Source: Cristatella mucedo
Taxonomy: Eukaryota > Bryozoa > Phylactolaemata > Cristatellidae
DNA length: 64,000 bases
NCBI GenBank assembly: GCA_009760855.2
Contig: WPIO01000040.1
Location: 2,496,001-2,560,000 of the forward strand
Direction of reading: 5' to 3'
This document shows, piece after piece, positions 47,241-64,000 of this stretch; position 1 is the first letter of the stretch, and each line of letters starts with the position of its first letter. A program made the position numbers and the translations under genes. Below the pieces are notes generated by a model, which ran no database searches, was not told where the DNA came from, and worked only from the letters and a program-made list of their open reading frames with translations.

Positions 47241-47705
47241 ATGTCCGCACTGAAGTCGGGTTACCAGCCAGCGGAGCAGGACGCTTTGAGCAGAGCGAGG
47301 AGTGGAGGCGGAGGCGGCAAGTGAAGAGTGGGTGTGGCTGTCAGCACGGAGGCCAGCGGCTCCGCGTCTCAGCGATCGTGAACTCTGTCCGCCAGGGTGC
47401 GCCGTCAGCGCGCCGCCAGGACCGACGCTTCCGGGCCTCAGTACTGCGAGCCGATGTGCTCGCACTCATATAGCCCTGGGTCGGGACCGTCTGCGGCAAT
47501 TATTCTTTATTGGTGGCTGCAAAAGGCTTGAAAATCACCTAGGCGCTATTGCTGCCGCTATGCCGCTATGTAAGTCTTATACACGCGACCGACGCTAAGC
47601 ACGGCCAAATGTTCCATAACGGAACAGTCCGCAAGCAGACTGAGACAGCGATCCCACTAACGGCAGCAGTAATTGGCATGTCTACTAATTAAAGCAAGAA
47701 AGTCC

Positions 47706-47848
47706 GTACCGCAAGATGGCGCACTTCCGTCACATGGCAAGATGGTGCACTTCCGTCAAGTGGAAAGATGGCGAAGCGTTGTCTTCCGCGACGGTACTAC
47801 CATGGCTCGGCGAGCGAGTCCACAGGCATTGAGCTGCTCGTATAAAGT
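47706..47848 (+). repeat. Dispersed repeat with tandem AAGATGGCG units, copy 1
   Basis: Three spaced units of GGCAAGATGGCGCACTTCCG type, then GGCGAAGCGTTGTCTTCCGC, GAGTCCACAGGCATTGAGCT and GCTCGTATA. Copy 2 is at 55692-55835. CAAGATGGCG resembles the YY1 site. Confidence 0.8.
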
Positions 47849-47864
47849 ATATAATAATCAATAA

Positions 47865-48025
47865 TTTTTTTTGTATAGCGCCCTAAGAGAACTTAGTCTC
47901 TATTCAGGCGCTCCGCGTACGCCGCTAGGGTCGAGCCCACAACCTCCTCGGTCATCCACTGCATTCTCACCTTGACCTTGATTGTCGGGGCGCGAGCGCC
48001 CTAACCGCTAGCGCCCTAACCGCTA
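47865..48025 (-). mobile_element. tRNA-derived SINE (family 2)
   Basis: Minus-strand GTTAGGGCGCTCGC (A-box region), GTTGTGGGCTCGACCCTAGC (B box), GAGCGCCTGAATAGAGACTA, and AGTTCTCTTAGGGCGCTATA followed by an A/T end. Confidence 0.75.
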
Positions 48026-49116
48026 GCGCTGAATAGTGGCGGCTGCGATCTCGCTAATAAACTTATGGGCGATCCCGCTCGTGGCGATTCGAGCTCGACC
48101 ACTGAATCGGTCGGTCTTTGTTTGTCAATTCGTTTCCCCCGCCGATCTCGCGCGCGCGCGGAGCTGCATCCATCGGGCAAGGTCGCTAAGGTCGCGCGGC
48201 AAGCCGTCGGCGACTTCGCCGCCGGAGCGCGGACGGCGGCGCACTTCCGCCGCTCGCGAGCGAGAGCGAAGCGGCACGTGATCGCGGCCGCATCTGGCAA
48301 ATCAGCCGTTTGTGCTGACCGAGCTAAACTCGTGCGGTGTCGGCGTATTTTGTAAAAATAGCGTATTTTCGTTGCCTTATCGTTCAAGCGAAGCAGAAGG
48401 CTCAAGGCTCAAGGCCGACTCGACAGCTCCTCCAGCGGCTCCGTGCGGCTTCGCCGACTTCCGCCGTCGCCGCCGCGACATGCGGACGGGCGTCGGCGGG
48501 TCGGGCGCTCCGGCGGCGCGGCGGCGACGATCGCTGTCGCTCGCTGCTTTCGCGCTTCCGGCGCTCCGGCCTTCCGTCGTCCTTCCGTCGTCCGTCCGTC
48601 CGTCCTCCTCCTGCTCCTTCTCTCGGACGCCGTGGAGCGCTGGACTCTCGGCGAGCGCTTCTTCTGCTTCTCGTTGGATGCGGGCAGCCTTCGGCAGATC
48701 ACGTGCCTGCGGCGATCACGTGCCTGCGGCGATCACGTGCCTGCGGCAGGACACGTGCCTGCGGCAGATCACGTGCCTGCGGCAGGCAGCACGCGACGTG
48801 AGCAGCCGACCGACGGACCGCATCGCCGCCGCCCTCGCCGTCTAGGCATCGCGGGAGCTCGACGTCTCAGCGTCATAGCAACGGCGGCACGTCTTAGCGA
48901 CAGCGGCGCGTCTTGCTCTTTGCTGTCAAGTGGTCGCTCGAGTGAGGCCGCGTCGCTGGCTACGACCGCCCCAGCGGTGAATCCGGAAGTCATCAAGACA
49001 GTCGCAGAGACTCGGCACGTCCAGAAAGTGATCTTCCGGCGGCGGCGCGCCGACGATCTCCGCCAGAAGGCGCTGCGGACTCGGCAGCGCTCGGAGCGCC
49101 ACCTTCCGGCGCTCGG
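48026..49116. other. GC-rich downstream region of NSUN7
   Basis: Probably holds the NSUN7 3' UTR on the minus strand. Plus-strand open frames of up to 387 codons (48443-49606) overlap the NSUN7 last exon in antisense and have no domain. It holds the five-copy E-box array at 48696-48780. Confidence 0.5.
48696..48780 (+). repeat. Tandem array of five CACGTG E-boxes
   Basis: A 17- to 18-bp unit reading GATCACGTGCCTGCGGC is repeated five times. CACGTG palindromes lie at 48700, 48717, 48734, 48752 and 48770. Confidence 0.9.
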
Positions 49117-56581
<7,465 letters not shown>

Positions 56582-56864
56582 CTGTCGGCGGAGAAAGAAA
56601 GAAATCGGACGCCGCCGAGGTTCGCGCTGCTGCGTCCGCCTGGCGACGGTCACCCTAGTGACGACGGACCGCGAAGTGGTCGACGCCGACGGCCGGGATG
56701 CCGCGTCGGCAGCGTCGGCTCTTGCGCTGCCGATCGTCGAATGCTCGTGCGTGACGCATTTGACGATCGTGACGCATTCGACACATTCCGTTTCCCGGGG
56801 GCCCCCCCCCCCCCCCCCCGGCTATCGGCGGCCGCAGCGCTGACGTAAAGGCTGCAGGGCCGTA

Positions 56865-57640
56865 GTCCCAGCTTCCGCCCAGACTCCCTTCTGACTTTCC
56901 TATCAATGACGCTGGAACGAGTAGTGGCAGACCAGCTAAACTCTCATATTGAAACTTCAAACCTACTTAGCTTGTAGGTCCCAGTCTGGTTTTAGTGCTA
57001 ATCGCCCACGGAGTCAGCACTGCTTCGGGTGTATGTACCTACATAGGAATGCAGATTTATATACAGTCTCTCTGCTTGTTTTGCTTGATCTTTCGGAAGC
57101 GTTTGATGCGGTTGATCGCCAAGTCCTTCTCGAATGCCACCCATCTCGCCTGGGCATCACTGGTCATTGAACTGCAAGGGTTCAGGTCAAATTTCAGTGG
57201 GAGACTCCAGAGTATTGATGTGAATGAACAAAGGTCACCAGATGAACCACTGAAGTACCGGGCACTTCCTTGGGTCTGTGCTTGTTACGCGACTTTTCAC
57301 AATCTATACTCTTCCTCTTGCCAATGTGATTGCTGGCACAAGCGAGGCTTTCACTTCTATGCAGATGACACTCCGTTGTACCTCTGCTTTGATCCCTCCT
57401 AGCCCTAGAGCACGTCAAATTTTCTGTACACTCTTGTTGCATATATTGATGATATCCGCACATGGATGGTAGCAAACTTTCTTAAATAGAATGACGACAA
57501 AAGCAGCAACTTCAAACCGGCTCTGCCAGCGTATCTCCTGTTGCGTCTGCACGGAATCTAGGTGTCCTGTTCCAAAGTGACCTTTCGCATGATGATCACA
57601 CCAGCACCACAGCCAGGTGTGCCTACTTTTCAATGAACCT
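56865..57640 (+). mobile_element. LINE-A reverse transcriptase fragment
   Basis: In shifting frames the plus strand reads LLVLLDLSEAFDAVDRQVLL, ECHPSRLGITGH, LFTIYTLPLANVIA and FHFYADDTPLYLCFDPS, the N-terminal and palm part of the RT, with many stops. Confidence 0.8.
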
Positions 57641-57890
57641 TACTAGTAATTTATTAGCTCAGTTTATTCACATCGTCAGACTGCATGCACAAGCCTATTA
57701 CAATTGCTTATAACAATCAGCATTTAGTACACCCAAAAAGGTACAAGCTGATTTAGCAGCGTCATTTACGTGCAGCTGAAGTGCCCTTTTGTACAGCACC
57801 ACCGACTGCAGTAAGCAGAAGAGGTACGTCTACTACAGCGGAACCTACGACTAAAAGAGCCGAGACCCATCACAGTACCCTAGGGCCATA

Positions 57891-57895
57891 AAAAT
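57891..57895 (-). terminator. Pol III T-run terminator of the tRNA
   Basis: TTTTT on the minus strand five bases after the tRNA 3' end. Confidence 0.75.
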
Positions 57896-57899
57896 TATA

Positions 57900-57972
57900 T
57901 GACCGTAGCAGGACTCGAACCTGCAATCTTCTGATTCGAAGTCAGACGCCTTATCCATTAGGCCACACGGCC
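57900..57972 (-). tRNA. tRNA-Arg (anticodon TCG)
   Basis: Folds as a full cloverleaf: acceptor GGCCGTG with TACGGTC (one G-T at pair 2 and one at pair 7), D arm GCCTAATGGATAAGGC, anticodon arm TCTGA-CTTCGAA-TCAGA with anticodon TCG for CGA codons, T arm GCAGG-TTCGAGT-CCTGC. The A and B boxes are intact and no intron is present. It has no CCA encoded, as expected in a eukaryote. Confidence 0.95.
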
Positions 57973-57999
57973 ACTTCCTATTACTTGCAGTCTATTGCT

Positions 58000-58920
58000 G
58001 TATCTAATTGTGATTGTCTGAATCAAATTTTCGTTTCATGAGCACGTTGCACATTGCATATATGTAATTTCAGCTAATCATATTCAATAGCAACTAATAC
58101 TCTTGCTTATACTTAGCGCTAATTCCATGTTAAAATTTTATATTTGATCTCTTTCAATTGAATTCACCTTGTAATCTTAACGCTTTCATTACAGCCTGTC
58201 TTGCTGAGCTCGCGAGCCATGCATGGTATGTTCGCTGCTTCATAAGCTATAGCTCTTCATAGCTAATTTATCATATCTAGTTATTATTTAATGTATAACC
58301 TAAATTATAAATAGATAATAAATAAATGAATTACATATATGGTATATTGTAACATATATTTTATATAATATTGTACATGCATATTTTACTTGTTATAGTA
58401 TCTTTATATTAGCTATGTCATAACATCTTTATCATTAGCTAATTGCTCATGCGGCTCTGATTGCAGCTTGCCGGTGCTTGCTTACAGGTGCCACATATAA
58501 TTTCCTCAGTCAGCTAACTTTTTATAACCGAGGTCGCGCGTTCGAGTCACGCAGCTGAAAATTCATTACTGCTCACTGCAAGATGAAGTGACAGCTGTCT
58601 GGGGCTCTCCTATTGCTCCATAAGTGGACTCGCTGTATTAGCCGAGCGCATGCTTTTTACCTCACTTCCGTAAATGCGACCCGTTGCTAATATTGCGACC
58701 AAGAGACAAGAGGCTACGGAGGGCTTCGCACTAATTTTCCACCCGGATGTCTCGAGCACATTGGTGACATTACCGCCAAGTGGAACCTGGCGTTTCTCGC
58801 TAAACGCGAAGCTTTTACATACTTCTGCGATCCAAGATGAATAGCTGCGCATTGCATTACTTAATCTCCAGAGCGCGATCGCAGCTTATGCGGCCCTAGG
58901 CGGCGGCTCCTACGATGGCT
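58000..58920. other. Unassigned spacer
   Basis: AT-rich to 58450. CGAGGTCGCGCGTTCGAGTC at 58530-58549 looks like an isolated B box. No gene is seen. Confidence 0.5.
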
Positions 58921-59022
58921 AGCAGGTTATTTCTGTCGCCGTCTCTCTATCGCTATTCGTCTCTCTGTCTCTGTATCTCCCTGTCTCTCTTTGTGTCTCA
59001 CCCTCTCCTTGTCCCTCTCTCT

Positions 59023-59492
<470 letters not shown>

Positions 59493-59814
59493 GCGTATCT
59501 TTCGGTTCCTCTTTAGGTCTGTCTGTCTGTCTCTGTTTGTCTCCCTCTCTCCGTCTCTCGCACGAGTTTCGGCCCCAGTCGCAGATAGCAGATCGCAGTC
59601 GCAATAGTCTTTTCGTGCTATCGCTCCGCCGTGCTATTGCTAGCGCGTTCACGTGACTCGTCATCTGCAATTCAGCGTCTGTCCGTCTAGGAATCGTTGA
59701 AGGATCGGTTGGACGAGTGTCCGAGCAGCGACCAACGTTGTGCTACTACCCGCGGTCACTAGCCCACCTCTACGCTTATCCGGGACGCAGTAAGTAATAA
59801 GAATAATATTAATA

Positions 59815-61140
59815 GCAGCAATGCGTTTCATAGCACCCTAAGAGAGCTTTATCTCTTTCTAGACACTTTACATATGCTGAACAGGAAGCATGCTAGAATG
59901 GTTAGTGACATCATGCTAACTTCAACAAGCATAAAATGATTAGAGATACCGTGCACAAGTCAGCATGCAAATGCGACTAGTAGCAGCATGCACAGTGTTA
60001 GCACACATAACCACACAATGGAGGAATCACACGAACCCACTAAGTTCTGTGATAAATATATATGTGTTTAGCTTCTTTGTAAATGCCTTCAGGTCGGGGG
60101 ATGTGTGACAGTTGGAAGTGAGCACCAGGCTTTGGGAGCATACGAACTAAAGGCACGGTCTCCAAAAATTGGAGGTTCGTACGAGGTGTGGGTAAACGAT
60201 AAGAATACGAAAAGCGAAAGGCACGATGCTCAGTCTTGTGGGGAGTAGATTGCATAGGTTGCATCGCTGGAGGCAAAGATTGAAGAAAACCTAAAAGTAA
60301 GCATCAACAACTTGAAGTCGATGCGTTGCTTGACTGGTTGCCAGTGCAGGTCGGCGAGAATTAATGTGATGTGGCAACTGCGACGCTCACGACAGACAAG
60401 CCTGGCTGCAGAGTTTTGCACCAGCTGTAATCGCCTGGTTTCGCATGCCGGTAGACCAGCAAGTAGTGAGTTACAAAAGTAGAGACAGGATGTCACTAAT
60501 GCAGGAACCAACTTAGATGTGGTATCCCTACCTAAACAAGCCCGAATTTTGGCAATGTTATGTAGGTGAAAGTAGGTAGACTTGACTGTGGAGTTGATGT
60601 GGTCATCTAGCGAAAGGTCACTTTGAAACACGATACCTAGATTTCATGCAGATTCAACCGGAGATATGCTGGCAGAGCAGATTTTGAGCGTTAGCCTTGC
60701 CAATACCGGAATCACACTTGGTTTGCCCATAACTAGTAAGTTGGTTTTGTCATCATTCAATTTAAGAAAACTTGCTGCCATCCATGCGCGGATGTCATCA
60801 ATACATGCAGCAAGGGAGTTGAGAGAATTCGACGTGCTCGAGTGCTGGGAGTGACCAAAGCATAGGTACAACTGAGTGTCATCCGCATAGAAGTGAAAGC
60901 CTAGATTGTGCTTGGCAATCACATCAGCAAGAGGGAGAGTATAAACCGTGAAAAGAACCGGACCTAGCACGGAGCCCTGAGATACCCCGTATTTCAGAGG
61001 TGCCTCGGATGTCCTTTGTCCATTCGCCTCAATACTCTGTAGTCTCCTCCCACTATGATGGACAGGACCTGAACCATTGCAGAGCAGTGCCAGTCATGCC
61101 CAGGCGAGATGAGAGGCGCTCAACAAGGACTTGGTGATCG
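59815..61140 (-). mobile_element. LINE-A, longest copy, YADD intact
   Basis: The minus strand reads GSVLGPVLFTVYTLPLADVI, AKHNLGFHFYADDTQLYLCF, CIDDIRAWMAASFLKLNDDK, TNLLVMGKPSVIPVLARLTL, then past one stop [60 protein letters not shown] and [17 protein letters not shown]. The 3' UTR and a tail (AAAGTGTCTAGAAAGAGATA) end at about 59820. The RT catalytic box is intact, but the 5' part is absent and stops are present. Confidence 0.9.
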
Positions 61141-61319
61141 TGAGAGTTCAACGTGGGAAGTAACAGTCGGGTTTATGTATCACAAGTCCACGCCGGCCGC
61201 TCACCGCATCAGTCGCTTCTTTCACATACATTGTAAAGGTTCATACGATGCAAATGAACTTATGGCATCAGCGGTCTCCCTAATGTGAATGGGTCATTCC
61301 CGTAGTCGTAGTATTTATG

Positions 61320-61490
61320 CTAGCTACTATATTATAATATATTATGTATTATTATATTATATCATTGTAATTACATTATTGCATTTATAGCGATAGTATT
61401 TATTATTTATTTATATATTTATAGTATTTACTTATTTGTAGTAGTTATGTTAATTATTAGTTATAATATTTATATAGTATTTATTGGGGC
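61320..61490. repeat. AT-rich low-complexity tract
   Basis: TATTATATTAT and TTATTTATTTATA words over about 170 bp. Confidence 0.7.
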
Positions 61491-61620
61491 TCGCACTTCG
61501 CAGCCCAAGTCGTCGGTTCAAGTCCTGCAGCAGGCAATTTTGCATAGACCGCTGCTGGCGTGGTTAATCGGCTAAAAGCTCTTCCACCGCTATCGAAATG
61601 AGGCTGTTAAATCCAGCCGC
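61490..61620 (+). mobile_element. tRNA-derived SINE (family 1), 5' truncated
   Basis: AAGTCGTCGGTTCAAGTCCT (B box) and an end reading AAATGAGGCTGTTAAATCCA. Confidence 0.55.
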
Positions 61621-61984
61621 GCCCCGCCAACCGGATCAGCCGCACAGGAACGTCGCGGCCGGCGGAAGGCGGCGGCGGGCGGCAAGCACTTTGTCGCGTC
61701 AAACAGGCGACTGGCGTGACTCACGCGTGGAAAGCGGCGCAGCGAAAATGCTGACCCGGAGCAAACTGTGAACTCTGACCCGACGACGCGCACCCGCTTG
61801 CTAAAGCTAGTCGACCGCGCGGTGGTGGCTGGGTTGCGTCGGAATTACGTCGCAATCGGTTACTCGCCGAGCGCTCGCTCAAGCCGCGGTTGGCCGTTTA
61901 GGAAACGCTGAAAGGTCACGGCTGATTTAGCCACCTCATGTATACAGCGGCAGGAGAGCCATTATGTATGTATGCATGTATGTA

Positions 61985-62570
61985 TCTCCGTCTGTAACTC
62001 CACAAAGTCATAAAGACCATGTGGGTGTTACGCAGAAGAGTTTTGTATAGCGCAGTCACAGCCTAAGCGGCTTTCGGTACGCATTCGGTAGCCAACAGAC
62101 TTCGTCTCACGCAACAAAGAGAAAGTGGGAAGCATGGCAGAGTCAGGAGTCAGGAGAGCAGTTGAATGAGCGATTATCATTGAAGTTAGCAGCTCAGGGC
62201 CGCTGTAAAGGATGAGCCATAGTCGGCAGTAGGAGAGTAGTTGTCGTTGCGTAAGAATTGTGGAAGCGAGTTCCACAGTCTAGGACCTGCAGAGCTAAAG
62301 CTTCTGTCGCTAACGGTCTTTAAGCGGAAGAATGGAACAGCTAATTTATCGTCCACACACAGGACCTGAGGGCACGAGGAGGCTGAAACTGGTGCAGCAG
62401 TTCAGCTAGGTACGAAGGAGCCATGCCGTGGCGGGCCTTGTGGGTGAGCGTAAGAACTTTGCTCTGTACCCGTTGCTCAACCGGCATCCATCCTAGCTCT
62501 TTTAGCAAAGGAGACACGTTGTCAAACCTCTGAGACTTGAAGCCATTAGCGGCTATCACCACCGCTTGCC
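61985..62570 (-). mobile_element. LINE-B 3' half
   Basis: The minus strand reads [60 protein letters not shown], then the frameshifted [20 protein letters not shown] and the 3' UTR ending CACAAAGTCATAAAGACCAT on the plus strand. A long open reading makes it a fairly young copy. Confidence 0.85.
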
Positions 62571-62604
62571 GCTGGGCTACAGACTCGATCGTGTAGAGGT
62601 GTCA

Positions 62605-63150
62605 CGGCAGTGTTCTCCCTTAGCAATGTCCTCCTGCAGTAGGCCCCCTAGCCGTGTCCTGCTGCAGTAGGCCCCCTAGCTGTCCACATGTAGTAGGCCC
62701 CCTAGCCGTGTCCACCTGCAGTACGCCCCCTAGCCGTGTCCTCCTGTAGCAGGCCCCTAGCCGTGTCCTCCTGCAGTAGGCCCCCTAGCCGTGTCCACAT
62801 GTAGTAGGCCCCCTAGCCATGTCCACCTGCAGTACGCCCCCTAGCCGTGTCCTCCTGTTGCAGGCCCCTAGCCGTGTCCTCCTGCAGTAGGCCCCTTAGC
62901 CGTGTCCACATGTAGTAGGACCCTAGCCGTGTCCACCTGCAGTACGCCCCCTAGCCGTGTCCACCTGTAGTAGGCCCCCTAGCCGTGTCCTCCTGTAGCA
63001 GGCCTCTAGCCGTGTCCTCCTGCAGTAGGCCCCCTAGGCGTGTCCTCCTGCAGTAGGCCCCTAGCCGTGTCCACCTGTAGTAGGCCCCCTAGGCGTGTCC
63101 TCCTGCAGTAGGCCCCCTAGCCGTGTCCACCTGTAGTAAGCCCCCTAGTC
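62605..63150 (+). repeat. 28-bp minisatellite, about 19 copies
   Basis: Unit CCGTGTCC, then TCCTGCAGTAGGCCCCCTAG. Two main variants alternate: TCCTGCAG and ACCTGTAG or ACATGTAG, with some units one base shorter in the C run. No interspersed unique spacers are present. Confidence 0.95.
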
Positions 63151-64000
63151 ATGTCCTGCGTTCGCCCTCTTGGGGCGCTCGGGCGACCGCACGGAACAAC
63201 GAGCGGCTGCCCTCCGGGGCGCAGCGAAGCGCTTCGCTCCGCTCCGCTCCGAGCCGTGGGCGGGACGCGACGTTCGCTCGGCGGTCACGCGGGCGCTCTG
63301 CGGCCAATTGTCGACGCCGCCGATTGGCTGCAGCGACATTGCAGTGGCTGCCGTGGCACCGAGCGAAGCGTCGGTAGGAAGCACGTGATCTTTTCTAGTG
63401 GTCCTGCGTCGGTCGGTCGCTCTTCTCCTCTAGAGGTGAGAGCTGTCGGGCTGCGCCGACCGCCTGAGCAAGCACTCACTTTGAGGCGCCGCAGATGCTA
63501 ACGGCTCAGCGGAAACGGGTAAACACATTTGCACTCACGCTCCGTGCAGACGCTGGCGATTCCTACACAAGACACAACCGGGCTAATTCTACAGTACTAC
63601 ATTCCTACTAGCTCCGGCTACCGTTGCGCTAAGCTTCGCGAGCATTTCTTGCGTGGACAAGTGTACTGGACAGCAATTCGCGGTATTATGCGGTTAGGCC
63701 CAGTGCTTAAGGTGCTCGCCCACACGCCGAGGTCGTGGGCGCGAGCCCCGCGGCACATGTGAAGCGCCTGAATAGAGATTAAGTTCTCCTAGGGCGCTAT
63801 GCGGATGAATTATATATTTGCATAAACGTATTGTATTTATTCGTACGATAATTGGACGCATCCGCTTGCGGCTGAGCCGGACGCCCTGCCGCGGCCGCCC
63901 CCGCTCGCTGTGCGTTCGCTCAGTGCGCACGCTGTCGGGGCTCGATGCGAACTTGGCGCGCGGCGGCGGCAATCGCTGCGCTACGGCTGCGTCGGCCTGA
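63150..64000. other. GC-rich end of window, includes a family 2 SINE
   Basis: No gene recognised. A SINE occupies 63695-63815 (+): GGTTAGGCCCAGTGCTTAAG, GTGGGCGCGAGCCCCGCGGC (B box), GAAGCGCCTGAATAGAGATT and AAGTTCTCCTAGGGCGCTAT. Confidence 0.65.

Noticed and set aside
62605-63150. CRISPR-like array
   Set aside because: The units are contiguous 28-bp tandem copies with no unique spacers, in an animal genome.

Overview
The window is nuclear DNA from an animal. Five conserved protein genes are broken into short exons with GT..AG introns, four of the five match known animal genes, and the introns are packed with tRNA-derived SINEs, Jockey/CR1-type LINE fragments and long (GA/CT)n, (CA)n and (TA)n tracts. 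The phylum cannot be fixed from the sequence; a marine or other invertebrate with an open, repeat-rich genome fits best. Most long open frames are antisense or shifted readings of real exons, or Ser/Leu- and Arg/Glu-repeat frames from (GA/CT)n tracts.

Layout: 1-3782 holds LINE and SINE debris and (GA)n tracts. 3783-11871 (+) is the USP12/USP46 deubiquitinase without its short first coding exon. 11872-14031 separates it, tail to tail, from SPCS3 (14250-22349, -), the signal peptidase complex subunit, complete in four exons. 22350-28900 is GC-rich 5' flank followed by a pile of opposed LINE fragments. 28919-38079 (-) is a CMPK2-type mitochondrial nucleotide kinase in which the exon junction at the nucleotide-binding loop leaves out the GKTT segment. 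38100-44300 holds SINEs, (CT)n/(GA)n and a MITE-like element. 44345-45554 (-) encodes two DUF1330 domains. 49117-56581 (-) is NSUN7, lacking its first exons, with the catalytic TC motif changed to TR. 57900-57972 (-) is a tRNA-Arg(TCG). 58000-64000 is repeats only: a 10-bp (CTCTGTCTGT)n array, a LINE with an intact YADD box, and a 28-bp minisatellite.

The genes are unrelated housekeeping or regulatory functions (ubiquitin removal, ER signal-peptide cleavage, nucleotide metabolism, an RNA methyltransferase relative) rather than a pathway cluster. Points worth following up are the two apparently catalytically impaired enzymes (CMPK2 and NSUN7), a duplicated splice donor in USP46, a GC-AG intron in NSUN7, a spliced animal gene for a mainly bacterial domain (DUF1330), and a SINE family that shares its 3' tail with a resident LINE. 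No CRISPR array, operon or prokaryotic system is present.
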